NCBI GenBank assembly: GCA_051418055.1
Contig: JBPRGH010000062.1
Coordinates: 1-64,000 of the forward strand
DNA length: 64,000 nt
Reading direction: 5' to 3'
Origin: JBPRGH01 sp051418055
Lineage (GTDB): Bacteria; Bacteroidota; Bacteroidia; Cytophagales; Cyclobacteriaceae
Positions 7,319 through 15,766 of the stretch are shown here, piece after piece (within the stretch, counting starts at the first letter, position 1; each line of letters opens with the position of its first letter). Made by a program: the position numbers and the translations under genes. Below the pieces are notes generated by a model, which was given only the letters and a program-made list of their open reading frames with translations, had not been told where the DNA came from and did no database searches.

Positions 7319-8410
7319 ATGAAGAATGGAAAAGATGTAGTATCTCAATCTCCCTACCTCGATAAGCAGTTTATTGTAAAGTTAGTGGTTGCCATACTAC
7401 TGGTATTTCTGGCCCTTGCAATGTATGAGCTGGTTTTAAAAGTTTTCCAGGTTTTCCTTCTGGCTTTTGCTGCTGTATTATGGGCTGTATTATTTCGAGG
7501 GCCGTCGGATTATCTGATAAAGAAATTCAGCATTAGCAGGAAACTTGCGACATTTATTTCAGTAGTAATTGTACTCGGTATAATAGTAGGTTTATCTATG
7601 TTTATCGGGCCGCAAATTAATAAGCAGATACCAGAGATGCAGGAGAAGATACCACAGGCCTGGAATGACCTAAAAAGTCAGCTACAGCAGAGCCCTGTCG
7701 GCGAACGAATAATTAAAGAGCTTGAAAATCCACGGCAGGTAGTAAAAGATAACCAACAGGCTGTAACCTCCTTTATCAGAAGCTTTTTCACCTCAGCATT
7801 TGGATTAGTAGCTGATATATTAATAATTATTGTCATTGGATTTTTCTTCCTGGCAAATCCTTCCTTATATAAAAACATTCTTGTAAAGCCGTTTCCGCTT
7901 GATAAAAGAGAACGAGCCGGTGAAGTCATCACATATCAATACATCTCTCTAAAAAGCTGGCTTGCTGGTAAGCTTTTCGACATGTTAGTGGTCAGCATAC
8001 TTACCACAACAGGATTATTAATAATGGGGATCCCTTTGGCCTTTACTTTAGGTATAATTGCCGGATTATTATCGTTTATTCCTAATCTGGGCCCACTGAT
8101 TGCACAGATCCCAGCACTGCTGATTGCTTATACAGTAGGCCCTCAGTATATATTTTATGTTTTTATTTTATATAATGGTATTCAGTTAATAGAGAGCAAT
8201 CTCCTGCTACCACTTATCCAGCAGAAGATGGTTGCCATTCCTCCGGCAATTATTCTGCTTAGCCAGGTACTGTTAGGTATCGTAGCAGGAATTTTTGGAA
8301 TTATACTTGCCGTACCTCTTCTGGTAGTTCTTATTGTATTTATTAAAATGATTTATTTAAGGGACATCCTCGGTGATCCTGATGTCGAACTTCAGGCAGA
8401 GAAAGGTTAA
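7319..8410 (+). CDS. AI-2E family (PerM/YdiK-like) membrane protein
   Basis: 363 residues with the layout of the AI-2E/UPF0118 family: two hydrophobic segments at about 21-55, one at about 72-95, a soluble middle region (QINKQIPEMQEKIPQAWNDL), and a cluster of four to five segments in the C-terminal half with GIPLAFTLGIIAGLLSFIPN and LGPLIAQIPALL, the most conserved part of the family. Members have been assigned roles from autoinducer-2 export to Na+/H+ antiport, so the substrate is open. It is first in a rightward group; the GH15 gene starts 81 bases later behind a similar leader motif. Confidence 0.9.
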   Translation: MKNGKDVVSQSPYLDKQFIVKLVVAILLVFLALAMYELVLKVFQVFLLAFAAVLWAVLFRGPSDYLIKKFSISRKLATFISVVIVLGIIVGLSMFIGPQINKQIPEMQEKIPQAWNDLKSQLQQSPVGERIIKELENPRQVVKDNQQAVTSFIRSFFTSAFGLVADILIIIVIGFFFLANPSLYKNILVKPFPLDKRERAGEVITYQYISLKSWLAGKLFDMLVVSILTTTGLLIMGIPLAFTLGIIAGLLSFIPNLGPLIAQIPALLIAYTVGPQYIFYVFILYNGIQLIESNLLLPLIQQKMVAIPPAIILLSQVLLGIVAGIFGIILAVPLLVVLIVFIKMIYLRDILGDPDVELQAEKG

Positions 8411-8430
8411 TAACCAATCTTATTAATTTA

Positions 8431-8464
8431 TTTCCATCAACATTTCGCTGCTGAGAGAGTTAAA
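8431..8464 (+). promoter_or_regulatory. Leader motif shared with 7227-7260, copy 2
   Basis: Second copy of the motif, 27 of 34 positions identical to the first, 28-61 bases ahead of the GH15 start. Its presence ahead of two consecutive genes with otherwise unlike leaders suggests that both are switched by the same factor. Confidence 0.4.
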
Positions 8465-8491
8465 ATACTTGAAAACAAATCATCATATATT

Positions 8492-10333
8492 TTGGGTCCG
8501 GAAAAAGAACAGGAAAAATATTCACCTATTGAGCATTATGGTATGATTGGCAATCTTCATACTGTTGCTTTAATATCAAAAGGTGGTTCTATAGATTATT
8601 TCCCTTATTCACGAATAGATTCCCCGACAATTTTCGGGGCACTCCATGATACAGAAAAGGGAGGCAGCTTTTGCATTACTCCGCAATTTAAAGAAATGGA
8701 TTATAAGCAGCTCTATCTTCCCAACTCCGCAATTCTGCTTACCCGTTTTTTATCAGAGGAAGGACTTGCTGAAGTTACTGATTTCATGCCTGTAAAACAA
8801 AATGAAGAAGACTGTGTAATAAGCCGCACAGTAAGAACAATAAAAGGAAGTGTAAAATACAAAATGAAATGCCAGCCCCGACCCAATTATGGTAAGGATT
8901 CGGCCAATATGGAGGTTGGGAAAGATAATTACATAATTTTAAAAGATGAAAATAATAAGCCTTACCTAAAGTTAACAGCTAACGTAGAGCTAAAGATTGA
9001 AGAGGGAATAATTACGGCTGAATTTGAATTAAAAGAAAATGAAACCGCCTCATTTGTACTTCATAGTCCTAATGAAGAACAGGATATAAGGAACAGGGAA
9101 AGTATTGAAAAATATACTGATTATGCATATCAAAAAACTGCAAGGTATTGGAAAACATGGATAAAAACGTGTAGCTATGATGGTCGGTGGAAAGGGGATG
9201 TCTTCAGGTCAGCTATTACTTTAAAGCTGCTCACCTCATATCAATATGGCTCTATTGTAGCTGCGGCTACTTTTGGCCTTCCCGAAAGAATTGGTGGGGA
9301 AAGAAACTGGGATTACCGCTACACATGGATAAGGGATGCCGCTTTTTCCATGTATTCCATGATCCAGCTTCAGTTTATTAAAGAAGCTGAAAATTTTATG
9401 CACTGGATCGTAGAGCGTAGCAAAGAGGAGCACCTTCAGATTATGTATGCCGTTGATGGTGAATCTGACCTGAAGGAAAAAGAGCTAAATTACCTCGAGG
9501 GCTATAAAGGCAGCAAACCGGTAAGGGTAGGGAATGGAGCCCACGACCAACTGCAGCTGGATATGTATGGAGAGCTGCTGGATACAATATACCTGTTCAA
9601 TAAATATGTAAAGCCTATTACAAGAACTGTTTGGGAATATGTTAAAAAACAGGTAGAGCTGGTTATAAAGAACTGGAAAAAACCGGATCATGGAATTTGG
9701 GAAATACGTTCCGAAGAAAAAGAGATGCTCAGCAGCAGGATGATGTGTTGGGTGGCACTTGACAGGGCAATAAAAATTGGCAGGAGCCAATCATTTCCTT
9801 ATCCCGATGACCATTGGGTAGAAGTTAGAAATGAGATCTATAATGACATATTTGACAACTTCTGGAATGAAGATCTGCAAAGCTTCGTACAATACAAAGG
9901 AAGCAAGATACTTGATGCCTCAACACTTCTAATGCCAATCATCAGGTTAATTAGCCCGGACGAACCAAAATGGCGCTCAACTTTTAAGGCTATAGAGGAT
10001 CATCTGGTCACGGATATGCTTGTATATCGATATAATACTGAACATAATATTGATGGTTTTGGAACGGAAGAAGGAACATTTACAATGTGCAGCTTCTGGT
10101 ATATTGAAAACCTTGCTAAGATAGGCCGTACTGAAGAAGCAAGATTACAATTTGAAAAAATGCTCGGCTATGCAAATCATCTCGGGCTGTTTTCCGAGCA
10201 GCTGGGAGTAAAGGGGAATCATCTTGGAAATTACCCCCAGGCATTTACACACCTGGCATTGATAAGTGCCGCTTTTACCCTCGACTGTGAGATAGACCTA
10301 AAAGAAAAAAGATTTTTTGATGAAGCAATATGA
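8492..10333 (+). CDS. Glycoside hydrolase family 15 (glucoamylase/trehalase-like)
   Basis: 613 residues, the usual size for bacterial GH15 enzymes without a signal peptide. Seen: an N-terminal beta domain opening with YSPIEHYGMIGNLHTVALIS and GSIDYFPYSRIDSPTIFGAL, then the (alpha/alpha)6 barrel with GERNWDYRYTWIRDAAFS, the substrate-site stretch LEGYKGSKPVRVGN, and EEGTFTMCSFW near the C-terminus. The family hydrolyses terminal alpha-glucosidic bonds and some members are trehalases; which applies here cannot be told. No ATG is available, so a TTG start at 8492 is used. It overlaps the next gene by 14 bases, so the two are translationally linked. A cytoplasmic location suggests use of stored glycogen or trehalose. 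Confidence 0.93.
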   Translation: MGPEKEQEKYSPIEHYGMIGNLHTVALISKGGSIDYFPYSRIDSPTIFGALHDTEKGGSFCITPQFKEMDYKQLYLPNSAILLTRFLSEEGLAEVTDFMPVKQNEEDCVISRTVRTIKGSVKYKMKCQPRPNYGKDSANMEVGKDNYIILKDENNKPYLKLTANVELKIEEGIITAEFELKENETASFVLHSPNEEQDIRNRESIEKYTDYAYQKTARYWKTWIKTCSYDGRWKGDVFRSAITLKLLTSYQYGSIVAAATFGLPERIGGERNWDYRYTWIRDAAFSMYSMIQLQFIKEAENFMHWIVERSKEEHLQIMYAVDGESDLKEKELNYLEGYKGSKPVRVGNGAHDQLQLDMYGELLDTIYLFNKYVKPITRTVWEYVKKQVELVIKNWKKPDHGIWEIRSEEKEMLSSRMMCWVALDRAIKIGRSQSFPYPDDHWVEVRNEIYNDIFDNFWNEDLQSFVQYKGSKILDASTLLMPIIRLISPDEPKWRSTFKAIEDHLVTDMLVYRYNTEHNIDGFGTEEGTFTMCSFWYIENLAKIGRTEEARLQFEKMLGYANHLGLFSEQLGVKGNHLGNYPQAFTHLALISAAFTLDCEIDLKEKRFFDEAI

Positions 10334-11684
10334 TGCTATAATTATTGGCGTAGGCCAGGCAGGTAGTCCATTAGCAACAGCATTAATAAAAGCTGATTAT
10401 AAAGTCGCTGTTGTCGAAAATGAACATCCGGGAGGTAGCTGTGTGAATTATGGCTGTACTCCAACCAAAACTATGATAGCCTCGGCAACAGTTGCTGCTA
10501 TGGCTAATAGAGGCGATAAATTTGGTATAAAGATCCCTGAGATCAGTATTGACTACAAAAAAATTATTGAACGAAGGGATAAAATTGTATCTCAATCAAG
10601 AGATGGTTTAAGCAATTTTCTTCAGGAAACAGATGGAATTGATTACTACTTTGGAACGGCATCTTTTAAATCTGAAAAGGAAGTTTTAGTTGAGGGTAAA
10701 GATACCGCTACAATATACGCGGAGAAAATCTTTATAAATACCGGCACATCTCCTCGTATCCCTGAAATCCCGGGGGTGGAGTCAGGCCGATATTATACAG
10801 CGAAAACTATAATGAACCTGGATGAACTTCCCCTTCACCTGATCATTATCGGAGGTGGATATATAGGCCTTGAATATGGGCAAATGATGCGAAGGTTTGG
10901 TGCTGAGGTAACAATTGTTGATAAAGAAGAAAGGCTGGTGCCGCATGAAGATGAAGATGTGTCTGCGGAAATGGAAAAGATCATTAAAGAGGATGGTATC
11001 AATATTCATAAAGAAGCAGAAATAAAAAAATTAGAATACAGCGAAAATGAAGTTAATGTCTTTATAAAAGATCAGCAGATAAAAGGAAGCCACTTGTTAA
11101 TTGCGGCAGGAACTACTCCGAATACCCCTCAGCTAAAATTATCAAACGCAGGGGTAGAAACCAATGACAGGAATTATATAGTGGTCAATGAGCAGTTACA
11201 GACATCAAAACCACATATTTATGCTCTTGGTGATGTAAAAGGAGGCCCGGAATTTACCCATATCTCCTACGACGATTATCGAATTGTAAGAGACAATCTT
11301 TTATTTGACGGCAGCAGAAATATCAATGATCGCCCTGTCCCCTATTGTATGTTTACAAATCCTGAGCTGGGTCGGATTGGTTTAACGGAAAAACAAGCTA
11401 AAGAAAAAAACATTAAATACAGGGTTGCCAAAATGGAAACCTCCTCAGCCGCAAGGGCAAATGAAACCGGCATGACAAAGGGATTCTATAAAGCTCTTGT
11501 AAATTCAGAAAATGATGAGATTATTGGAGCCTCCATTATAGCAGCAGAGGGTGGTGAGATCAGCAGTATGTTACAGATAGCTATGATGGGAAACCTGAAA
11601 TGGCAGCAGTTAAAAGACGGAGTATTTGCACACCCAACATACGCTGAATCATTAAATAACTTATTTCAAAAACTTGAAGACTAG
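10320..11684 (+). CDS. FAD-dependent pyridine nucleotide-disulfide oxidoreductase (mercuric-reductase-like)
   Basis: 454 residues. Seen: FAD-binding IIGVGQAG, redox-active pair Cys41/Cys46 in GGSCVNYGCTPTK, NAD(P)-binding IIGGGYIGLEYGQMM, the second FAD motif YALGDVKGGPEFTH, and the C-terminal dimer domain ending FAHPTYAESLNNLFQKLED. It resembles MerA catalytic cores but has neither the N-terminal heavy-metal domain nor the C-terminal vicinal cysteines needed for Hg(II), so mercury reduction is unlikely. The usual dimer-domain HPT motif is kept. The start is ATG 10320, overlapping the GH15 stop. The physiological disulfide substrate is unknown; its place between a sugar hydrolase and 6-phosphogluconate dehydrogenase hints at redox balance. 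Confidence 0.88.
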   Translation: MKQYDAIIIGVGQAGSPLATALIKADYKVAVVENEHPGGSCVNYGCTPTKTMIASATVAAMANRGDKFGIKIPEISIDYKKIIERRDKIVSQSRDGLSNFLQETDGIDYYFGTASFKSEKEVLVEGKDTATIYAEKIFINTGTSPRIPEIPGVESGRYYTAKTIMNLDELPLHLIIIGGGYIGLEYGQMMRRFGAEVTIVDKEERLVPHEDEDVSAEMEKIIKEDGINIHKEAEIKKLEYSENEVNVFIKDQQIKGSHLLIAAGTTPNTPQLKLSNAGVETNDRNYIVVNEQLQTSKPHIYALGDVKGGPEFTHISYDDYRIVRDNLLFDGSRNINDRPVPYCMFTNPELGRIGLTEKQAKEKNIKYRVAKMETSSAARANETGMTKGFYKALVNSENDEIIGASIIAAEGGEISSMLQIAMMGNLKWQQLKDGVFAHPTYAESLNNLFQKLED

Positions 11685-11689
11685 GGATT

Positions 11690-12652
11690 ATGGCAGAAAA
11701 AAGATCATTTGGAATTGTTGGATTAGGATTAATGGGTGGTAGTTTGGCTCAACAGGCTATCGAAAAAGGTTATAAAGTTGTAGGATTCGAAAAAGGTGAT
11801 ATATCCGAAGAATTATTAGAAGCCGGAGTAGTGGATGGTGAAGATTTTTCAAAAGTAAAGGAAAAACTTGACGGTCCAAGAGTAGTTTTTATGTATGTAC
11901 CCGCCGGGCCAATAGTTGATGCCGTGATTGACCAGCTTTTAAACAATCTTGAAAAAGGAGATATAATTGTTGACGGAGGAAACAGCTATTGGGGTGATTC
12001 GATAAGGAGAGCTGAACGTTGCAAGGAAGAGGCCATTTATTTTATGGATTGTGGTACCAGCGGAGGCATACAAGGCGCAAGGAATGGCGCTTGCTTTATG
12101 ACTGGTGGTGAAGATAAAGCTGTAGAAATAGTAGAACCAATATTAAAAGACCTGGCCGTAAAAGATGGATATGTACATACCGGCCCTCCCGGATCAGGGC
12201 ATTATGTAAAGCTGGTCCATAATGGAATAGAGTTTGGAATGCTCCAGGCTATTGGTGAAGGAATGGCGTTAATTGATGGCTATAGAGAAAAACTTCCCGT
12301 TGAAAATATCCTTAAATGCTGGAATAATGGCTCCGTAATAAGAAGCTGGCTTATTGAGCTGATGGGTGAGCAATATCTGGAACAAAAAGGATTTAAAGAT
12401 ATACCACCATATATTGAAGATACAGGTGAGGTAAACTGGCTTGTGAATGATGCCATGCATATGGAAGTACCTGTTCCTGTAATTGCTCAATCGGTTATGC
12501 AATTATTTACTTCCCGTGATAAAGACAAAACCTGGTCAAAAGCTATTGCCATGATGCGCCATGGCTTTGGCGGACATCCATTTGGGCCAGATAAAAACAT
12601 AAAGAAAGAAAGAAAAGAAGGGCGAATTGGTCAATACAATAAAGAGGAATAA
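11690..12652 (+). CDS. gnd: 6-phosphogluconate dehydrogenase, decarboxylating, short form
   Basis: 320 residues, the short type (about 300) that lacks the long C-terminal extension of the 470-residue enzymes. Oxidises 6-phosphogluconate to ribulose 5-phosphate with release of CO2. Seen: GIVGLGLMGGSLAQQ, the active-site stretches IIVDGGNSYWGD and MDCGTSGGIQGARNGACFM, and GPPGSGHYVKLVHNGIEFGM with the catalytic lysine. Short forms are often NAD+-linked. It starts 5 bases after the oxidoreductase and ends 3 bases before the cyclase gene, so it sits in the middle of an operon. No glucose-6-phosphate dehydrogenase is next to it, which is unusual. Confidence 0.92.
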   Translation: MAEKRSFGIVGLGLMGGSLAQQAIEKGYKVVGFEKGDISEELLEAGVVDGEDFSKVKEKLDGPRVVFMYVPAGPIVDAVIDQLLNNLEKGDIIVDGGNSYWGDSIRRAERCKEEAIYFMDCGTSGGIQGARNGACFMTGGEDKAVEIVEPILKDLAVKDGYVHTGPPGSGHYVKLVHNGIEFGMLQAIGEGMALIDGYREKLPVENILKCWNNGSVIRSWLIELMGEQYLEQKGFKDIPPYIEDTGEVNWLVNDAMHMEVPVPVIAQSVMQLFTSRDKDKTWSKAIAMMRHGFGGHPFGPDKNIKKERKEGRIGQYNKEE

Positions 12653-12655
12653 TTT

Positions 12656-13297
12656 ATGTGGAAGGATATAACCTACCCTATAACAAACCAAATGCCACCG
12701 TATCCCGGACAGCCGGAAGTGAAGATCACTAAATTATGTACCATTGGCGAAGAGGGAGCTGTTTCTAATGTTACCTTAATCAATACCTCAGTTCACACCG
12801 GCACCCATATGGATGCACCCCTGCATTTTATAGCAGATGGGGCAGATATTACAGATATGCCTCTGGAAACAGGCATGGGGGAAGGTAAAATTATTGAAAT
12901 TGAAGATCCTGAAGCAATTTATCCCGAAGAGATAAAGCGATTTGAAGGAAAATATGGGCCTGTAAATGAAGGGGAGCGTGTTTTCTTTAAAACAATTAAC
13001 TCCTCCCGCAACTGGACAAAGGAAGAATTTGATGAAGGTTATATTTATCTTTCGAAAGAAGCTGCTGAATACCTCGTGGAGAAAAAAATTGCCATGGTGG
13101 GTATTGATTATCTCTCTATCAGTAAGGGTGATATAAATAGGGAAGTGCATCAGGTATTGTTAGGCAACAACTGCTGGATCATTGAAGGATTGGATCTGAG
13201 AAATGTAGATGAAGGGCTTTATGATATTATTTGTCTTCCGATTAAAATCCAGAATTCAGACGGCGCTCCTTCAAGGGTAGTTGTAAAGGCTTTATGA
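12656..13297 (+). CDS. Cyclase family protein (kynurenine formamidase-like metal hydrolase)
   Basis: 213 residues. The family signature HTGTHMDAPLHF at 47-58 is complete, giving His47, His51 and Asp53 as metal ligands, with IGIDY-like VGIDYLSIS at about 146-154 and a C-terminal CLPIKIQNSDGAPSRVV. The family includes arylformamidases (KynB) and isatin hydrolases. No tryptophan-catabolism genes are nearby, so KynB should not be assumed. It is the last gene of the AI-2E/GH15/Gnd group and is followed by 37 bases and then a convergent gene. Confidence 0.87.
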   Translation: MWKDITYPITNQMPPYPGQPEVKITKLCTIGEEGAVSNVTLINTSVHTGTHMDAPLHFIADGADITDMPLETGMGEGKIIEIEDPEAIYPEEIKRFEGKYGPVNEGERVFFKTINSSRNWTKEEFDEGYIYLSKEAAEYLVEKKIAMVGIDYLSISKGDINREVHQVLLGNNCWIIEGLDLRNVDEGLYDIICLPIKIQNSDGAPSRVVVKAL

Positions 13298-13334
13298 TAG
13301 TATTTTATTTAAATAAACTTTTCTCCCGAGTAGG

Positions 13335-14936
13335 CTAAATACTTTTGGCACGCCCTTTTAACGCTTGCCATACCTTTTGGTCACGGTCATAAATATCTTT
13401 TCTGAAATTTATAATACCCGCAGTGTCTGCAAAACAGGTCCAGTATTCAAGATGTACAGTGACAGGGTCATTTATCCTAACTGTAAAGTTTTTTTGAAGT
13501 GCTATTGAATTTTTAATTTTATCCATGGACCAATCACCCTGACCTTTAAGGATTAGGTGAGCCAGTTCTAAAGGCTCGGAAACTCTTATGCAACCGGAAC
13601 TCAGGTCACGGTCTTCCTGCTGAAATAATTCTTTTTTATTTGTATCGTGGAGATAAACATTAAATTCATTTGGAAACATAAATTTAACAACTCCTAAAGC
13701 ATTGTTTGGTCCCGGCTCCTGTCTTAGGGTATAAGGAAATGCAGATGCCTTTACTTCTTTCCAGTCTATAGACGAACTTGGTACTACTTCACCAAAAGCC
13801 CCTTTTACAACTTTAATATTCATCTTATCAAGATATTTAGGATCTTTTCTTACTGCAGGTATCATATCCTCACGAAGAATAGTTGGTGGTACGAACCAGT
13901 AAGGATTTAAAACAAGATATGTCATTATTGAACTAAAAACCGGAGTTTGTCTATATCTTTTACCAACAACGACATCCATTTCTTTTATCAGCTCCTTATT
14001 TTTTACATAACGAAGATTGAAATTAGCTATGTTAACTAATATATAATTTTGACCCAGATCCTCAGGTAGCCATCTGCATCTTTCCATATTTATGATTACC
14101 TTCTGGATACGCTCCTCTATAGGTATATTCAAGGCGGTAATAGTTCTCTCCCCTATTGCTCCATCAGCCTTTAAACCATGTCGAGCCTGAAATTTTTTAA
14201 CGGCCCGCTCAAGATCTCTGTCATATATTGAATCTTTAGTTATTTCTCTTACCTGTAGATCACCTAATATTACCACCCGTTCCCGTATTAAAGGTATTCT
14301 TTCATCCTGCAGGTCAGCTTTAATAACCGGACCAGTTGATATTTTAATCCATTCAGTAACTTTTTCAGCTGATTGCTGATGATGTCGTAAATAATCTTTT
14401 AACCTAATGTATGTTTTGAAATCAGGATTTAAATTCCTTAATGTAGCCTGAATTGTATTTTCCTGTAAAGCCTTCGATAATACTTCTACAATATTCTTTT
14501 CCTTCTTTTTAATTTTCCAGTAAGGGTCTAATGATACCGGATCAACTTTCCCATGCACCAAATGATTTGCATACATTAAAAATGATTGGGTAAGAAGAAT
14601 ATCAAGATCGGGACTTGTGCCTTCCCTGTTAATTGTTCTCTGTAACTGCTGAATCTCTTTAAAAAAATAATCATCAGGATTAAGACCGTTTTCATTAGCC
14701 TTAGATATTTCTAGCAATAATTCATCTACTAAATTCCTGTTCTCCCAAGCCGGTTCAAATAAACGATTGTTATAAAATTCTTTAATACTATTTTTTGCTA
14801 TAATAGGGATATTCTCAATTTGAGGATTTGGATATTTATCAATAAGCTCAATTCTTATTCGTATTTCTTCCGATAGTTGGGCATAAGAATGAAAGGAAAG
14901 GCAAAATAAGATAATGACGAAAAGTATCCGAAACAT
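13335..14936 (-). CDS. L,D-transpeptidase, YcbB/LdtD type
   Basis: 533 residues from the start at 14936, which gives the signal peptide MFRILFVIILFCLSFHSYAQ; an upstream start at 15023 would add 29 residues and a second hydrophobic run. Domains: an N-terminal scaffold region, a peptidoglycan-binding helix bundle at about 225-265 (LERAVKKFQARHGLKADGAI), and a C-terminal YkuD domain with HDTNKKELF and the nucleophile Cys449 in SSGCIRVSEP. The family makes 3-3 cross-links in peptidoglycan or joins lipoproteins to it, in the periplasm. It converges with the cyclase gene and is probably transcribed alone. Confidence 0.93.
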   Translation of the reverse strand: MFRILFVIILFCLSFHSYAQLSEEIRIRIELIDKYPNPQIENIPIIAKNSIKEFYNNRLFEPAWENRNLVDELLLEISKANENGLNPDDYFFKEIQQLQRTINREGTSPDLDILLTQSFLMYANHLVHGKVDPVSLDPYWKIKKKEKNIVEVLSKALQENTIQATLRNLNPDFKTYIRLKDYLRHHQQSAEKVTEWIKISTGPVIKADLQDERIPLIRERVVILGDLQVREITKDSIYDRDLERAVKKFQARHGLKADGAIGERTITALNIPIEERIQKVIINMERCRWLPEDLGQNYILVNIANFNLRYVKNKELIKEMDVVVGKRYRQTPVFSSIMTYLVLNPYWFVPPTILREDMIPAVRKDPKYLDKMNIKVVKGAFGEVVPSSSIDWKEVKASAFPYTLRQEPGPNNALGVVKFMFPNEFNVYLHDTNKKELFQQEDRDLSSGCIRVSEPLELAHLILKGQGDWSMDKIKNSIALQKNFTVRINDPVTVHLEYWTCFADTAGIINFRKDIYDRDQKVWQALKGRAKSI

Positions 14937-15118
14937 GGAGCTAGCTGTTTTTAATAAAAATAACAAAAAAAATATGATTATAACTTTTATTGGCCCATAA
15001 GATCCTTCCAAAAGGACACACACTTTTTGATTAGATTACTTTAAAATTATTTATTGAATGAAAGTATCCGATTAAATTTTCAACTGAAGCCGACGAATGG
15101 ATGTAGATCAATAACATC

Positions 15119-15760
15119 CTAAACAGGATCATCAAACAGATACATGCCACCTGGTCTTAAGCGGTTTCGTAACCATCCGGTAATGCTTAGTCGATCACGC
15201 CTGGTAGGTAATACCTCATGTTCAAGTTTATTACTGGCAAAGCAAACCAGCCGGTTTCGTTTGGGCAGAATATCTACCTCTTTTTCATCATGATAGATCC
15301 TCAAAATACCTCCGTCATTCTCTTGCCAGTCCGGATCGTTTAAATAGAAGATAATAGAAAACCGACGGCTGTCATCATTGATAAATGTATCCAGATGGCG
15401 CTCATAATAAGTACCCGGAGGATATACGGCATAATGAAACTCACTGCTTCTAATACCGGCATAGCAGGTGTAGTTCAGGTATTCTATAAATTCATGAATT
15501 GCTTTAAAGAAAGGCTGGGTTTCCGGTTCTTTTTCGTTAAGCCATAATATATTATCGCCACGGATTTCCTTATCCTTCTGATAGTTTTCATCTTTTCCAA
15601 TACCAGCTCTCCGAAAAAGTTGTTGCTCCTGTTTCAAGAGAAGGTCCTGTCTCAGCCTCAGCACATCTTTTTCCTCAAGAAAATTATCCAGTACACCATA
15701 TTCCTTTTCAATGATGCCCTGGATTATATATTCATACTTACCTACTAATTCCGGTGTCAT
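15119..15760 (-). CDS. 2-oxoglutarate/Fe(II)-dependent oxygenase
   Basis: 213 residues. The double-stranded beta-helix core carries the iron ligands in ERHLDTF (HxD) and NKLEHEVLPT, and the 2-oxoglutarate arginine in RRDRLSITGW. SIIFYLNDPDW and NDGGILRIY are typical of the prolyl-4-hydroxylase-like group. No signal peptide. Known members hydroxylate proline in proteins such as EF-Tu, or small molecules; the substrate cannot be read here. The gene starts 6 bases after the metallophosphoesterase, which itself abuts the RND pump gene, so it is probably the last gene of the efflux operon. Confidence 0.88.
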   Translation of the reverse strand: MTPELVGKYEYIIQGIIEKEYGVLDNFLEEKDVLRLRQDLLLKQEQQLFRRAGIGKDENYQKDKEIRGDNILWLNEKEPETQPFFKAIHEFIEYLNYTCYAGIRSSEFHYAVYPPGTYYERHLDTFINDDSRRFSIIFYLNDPDWQENDGGILRIYHDEKEVDILPKRNRLVCFASNKLEHEVLPTRRDRLSITGWLRNRLRPGGMYLFDDPV

Positions 15761-15766
15761 TGTTTA

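Noticed and set aside
10320..11684. Calling the oxidoreductase mercuric reductase (merA)
   Set aside because: The C-terminal cysteine pair and the HMA domain are missing and no mer genes are nearby.
12656..13297. Calling the cyclase gene kynB
   Set aside because: Only the family metal motif is seen; there is no tryptophan pathway context.
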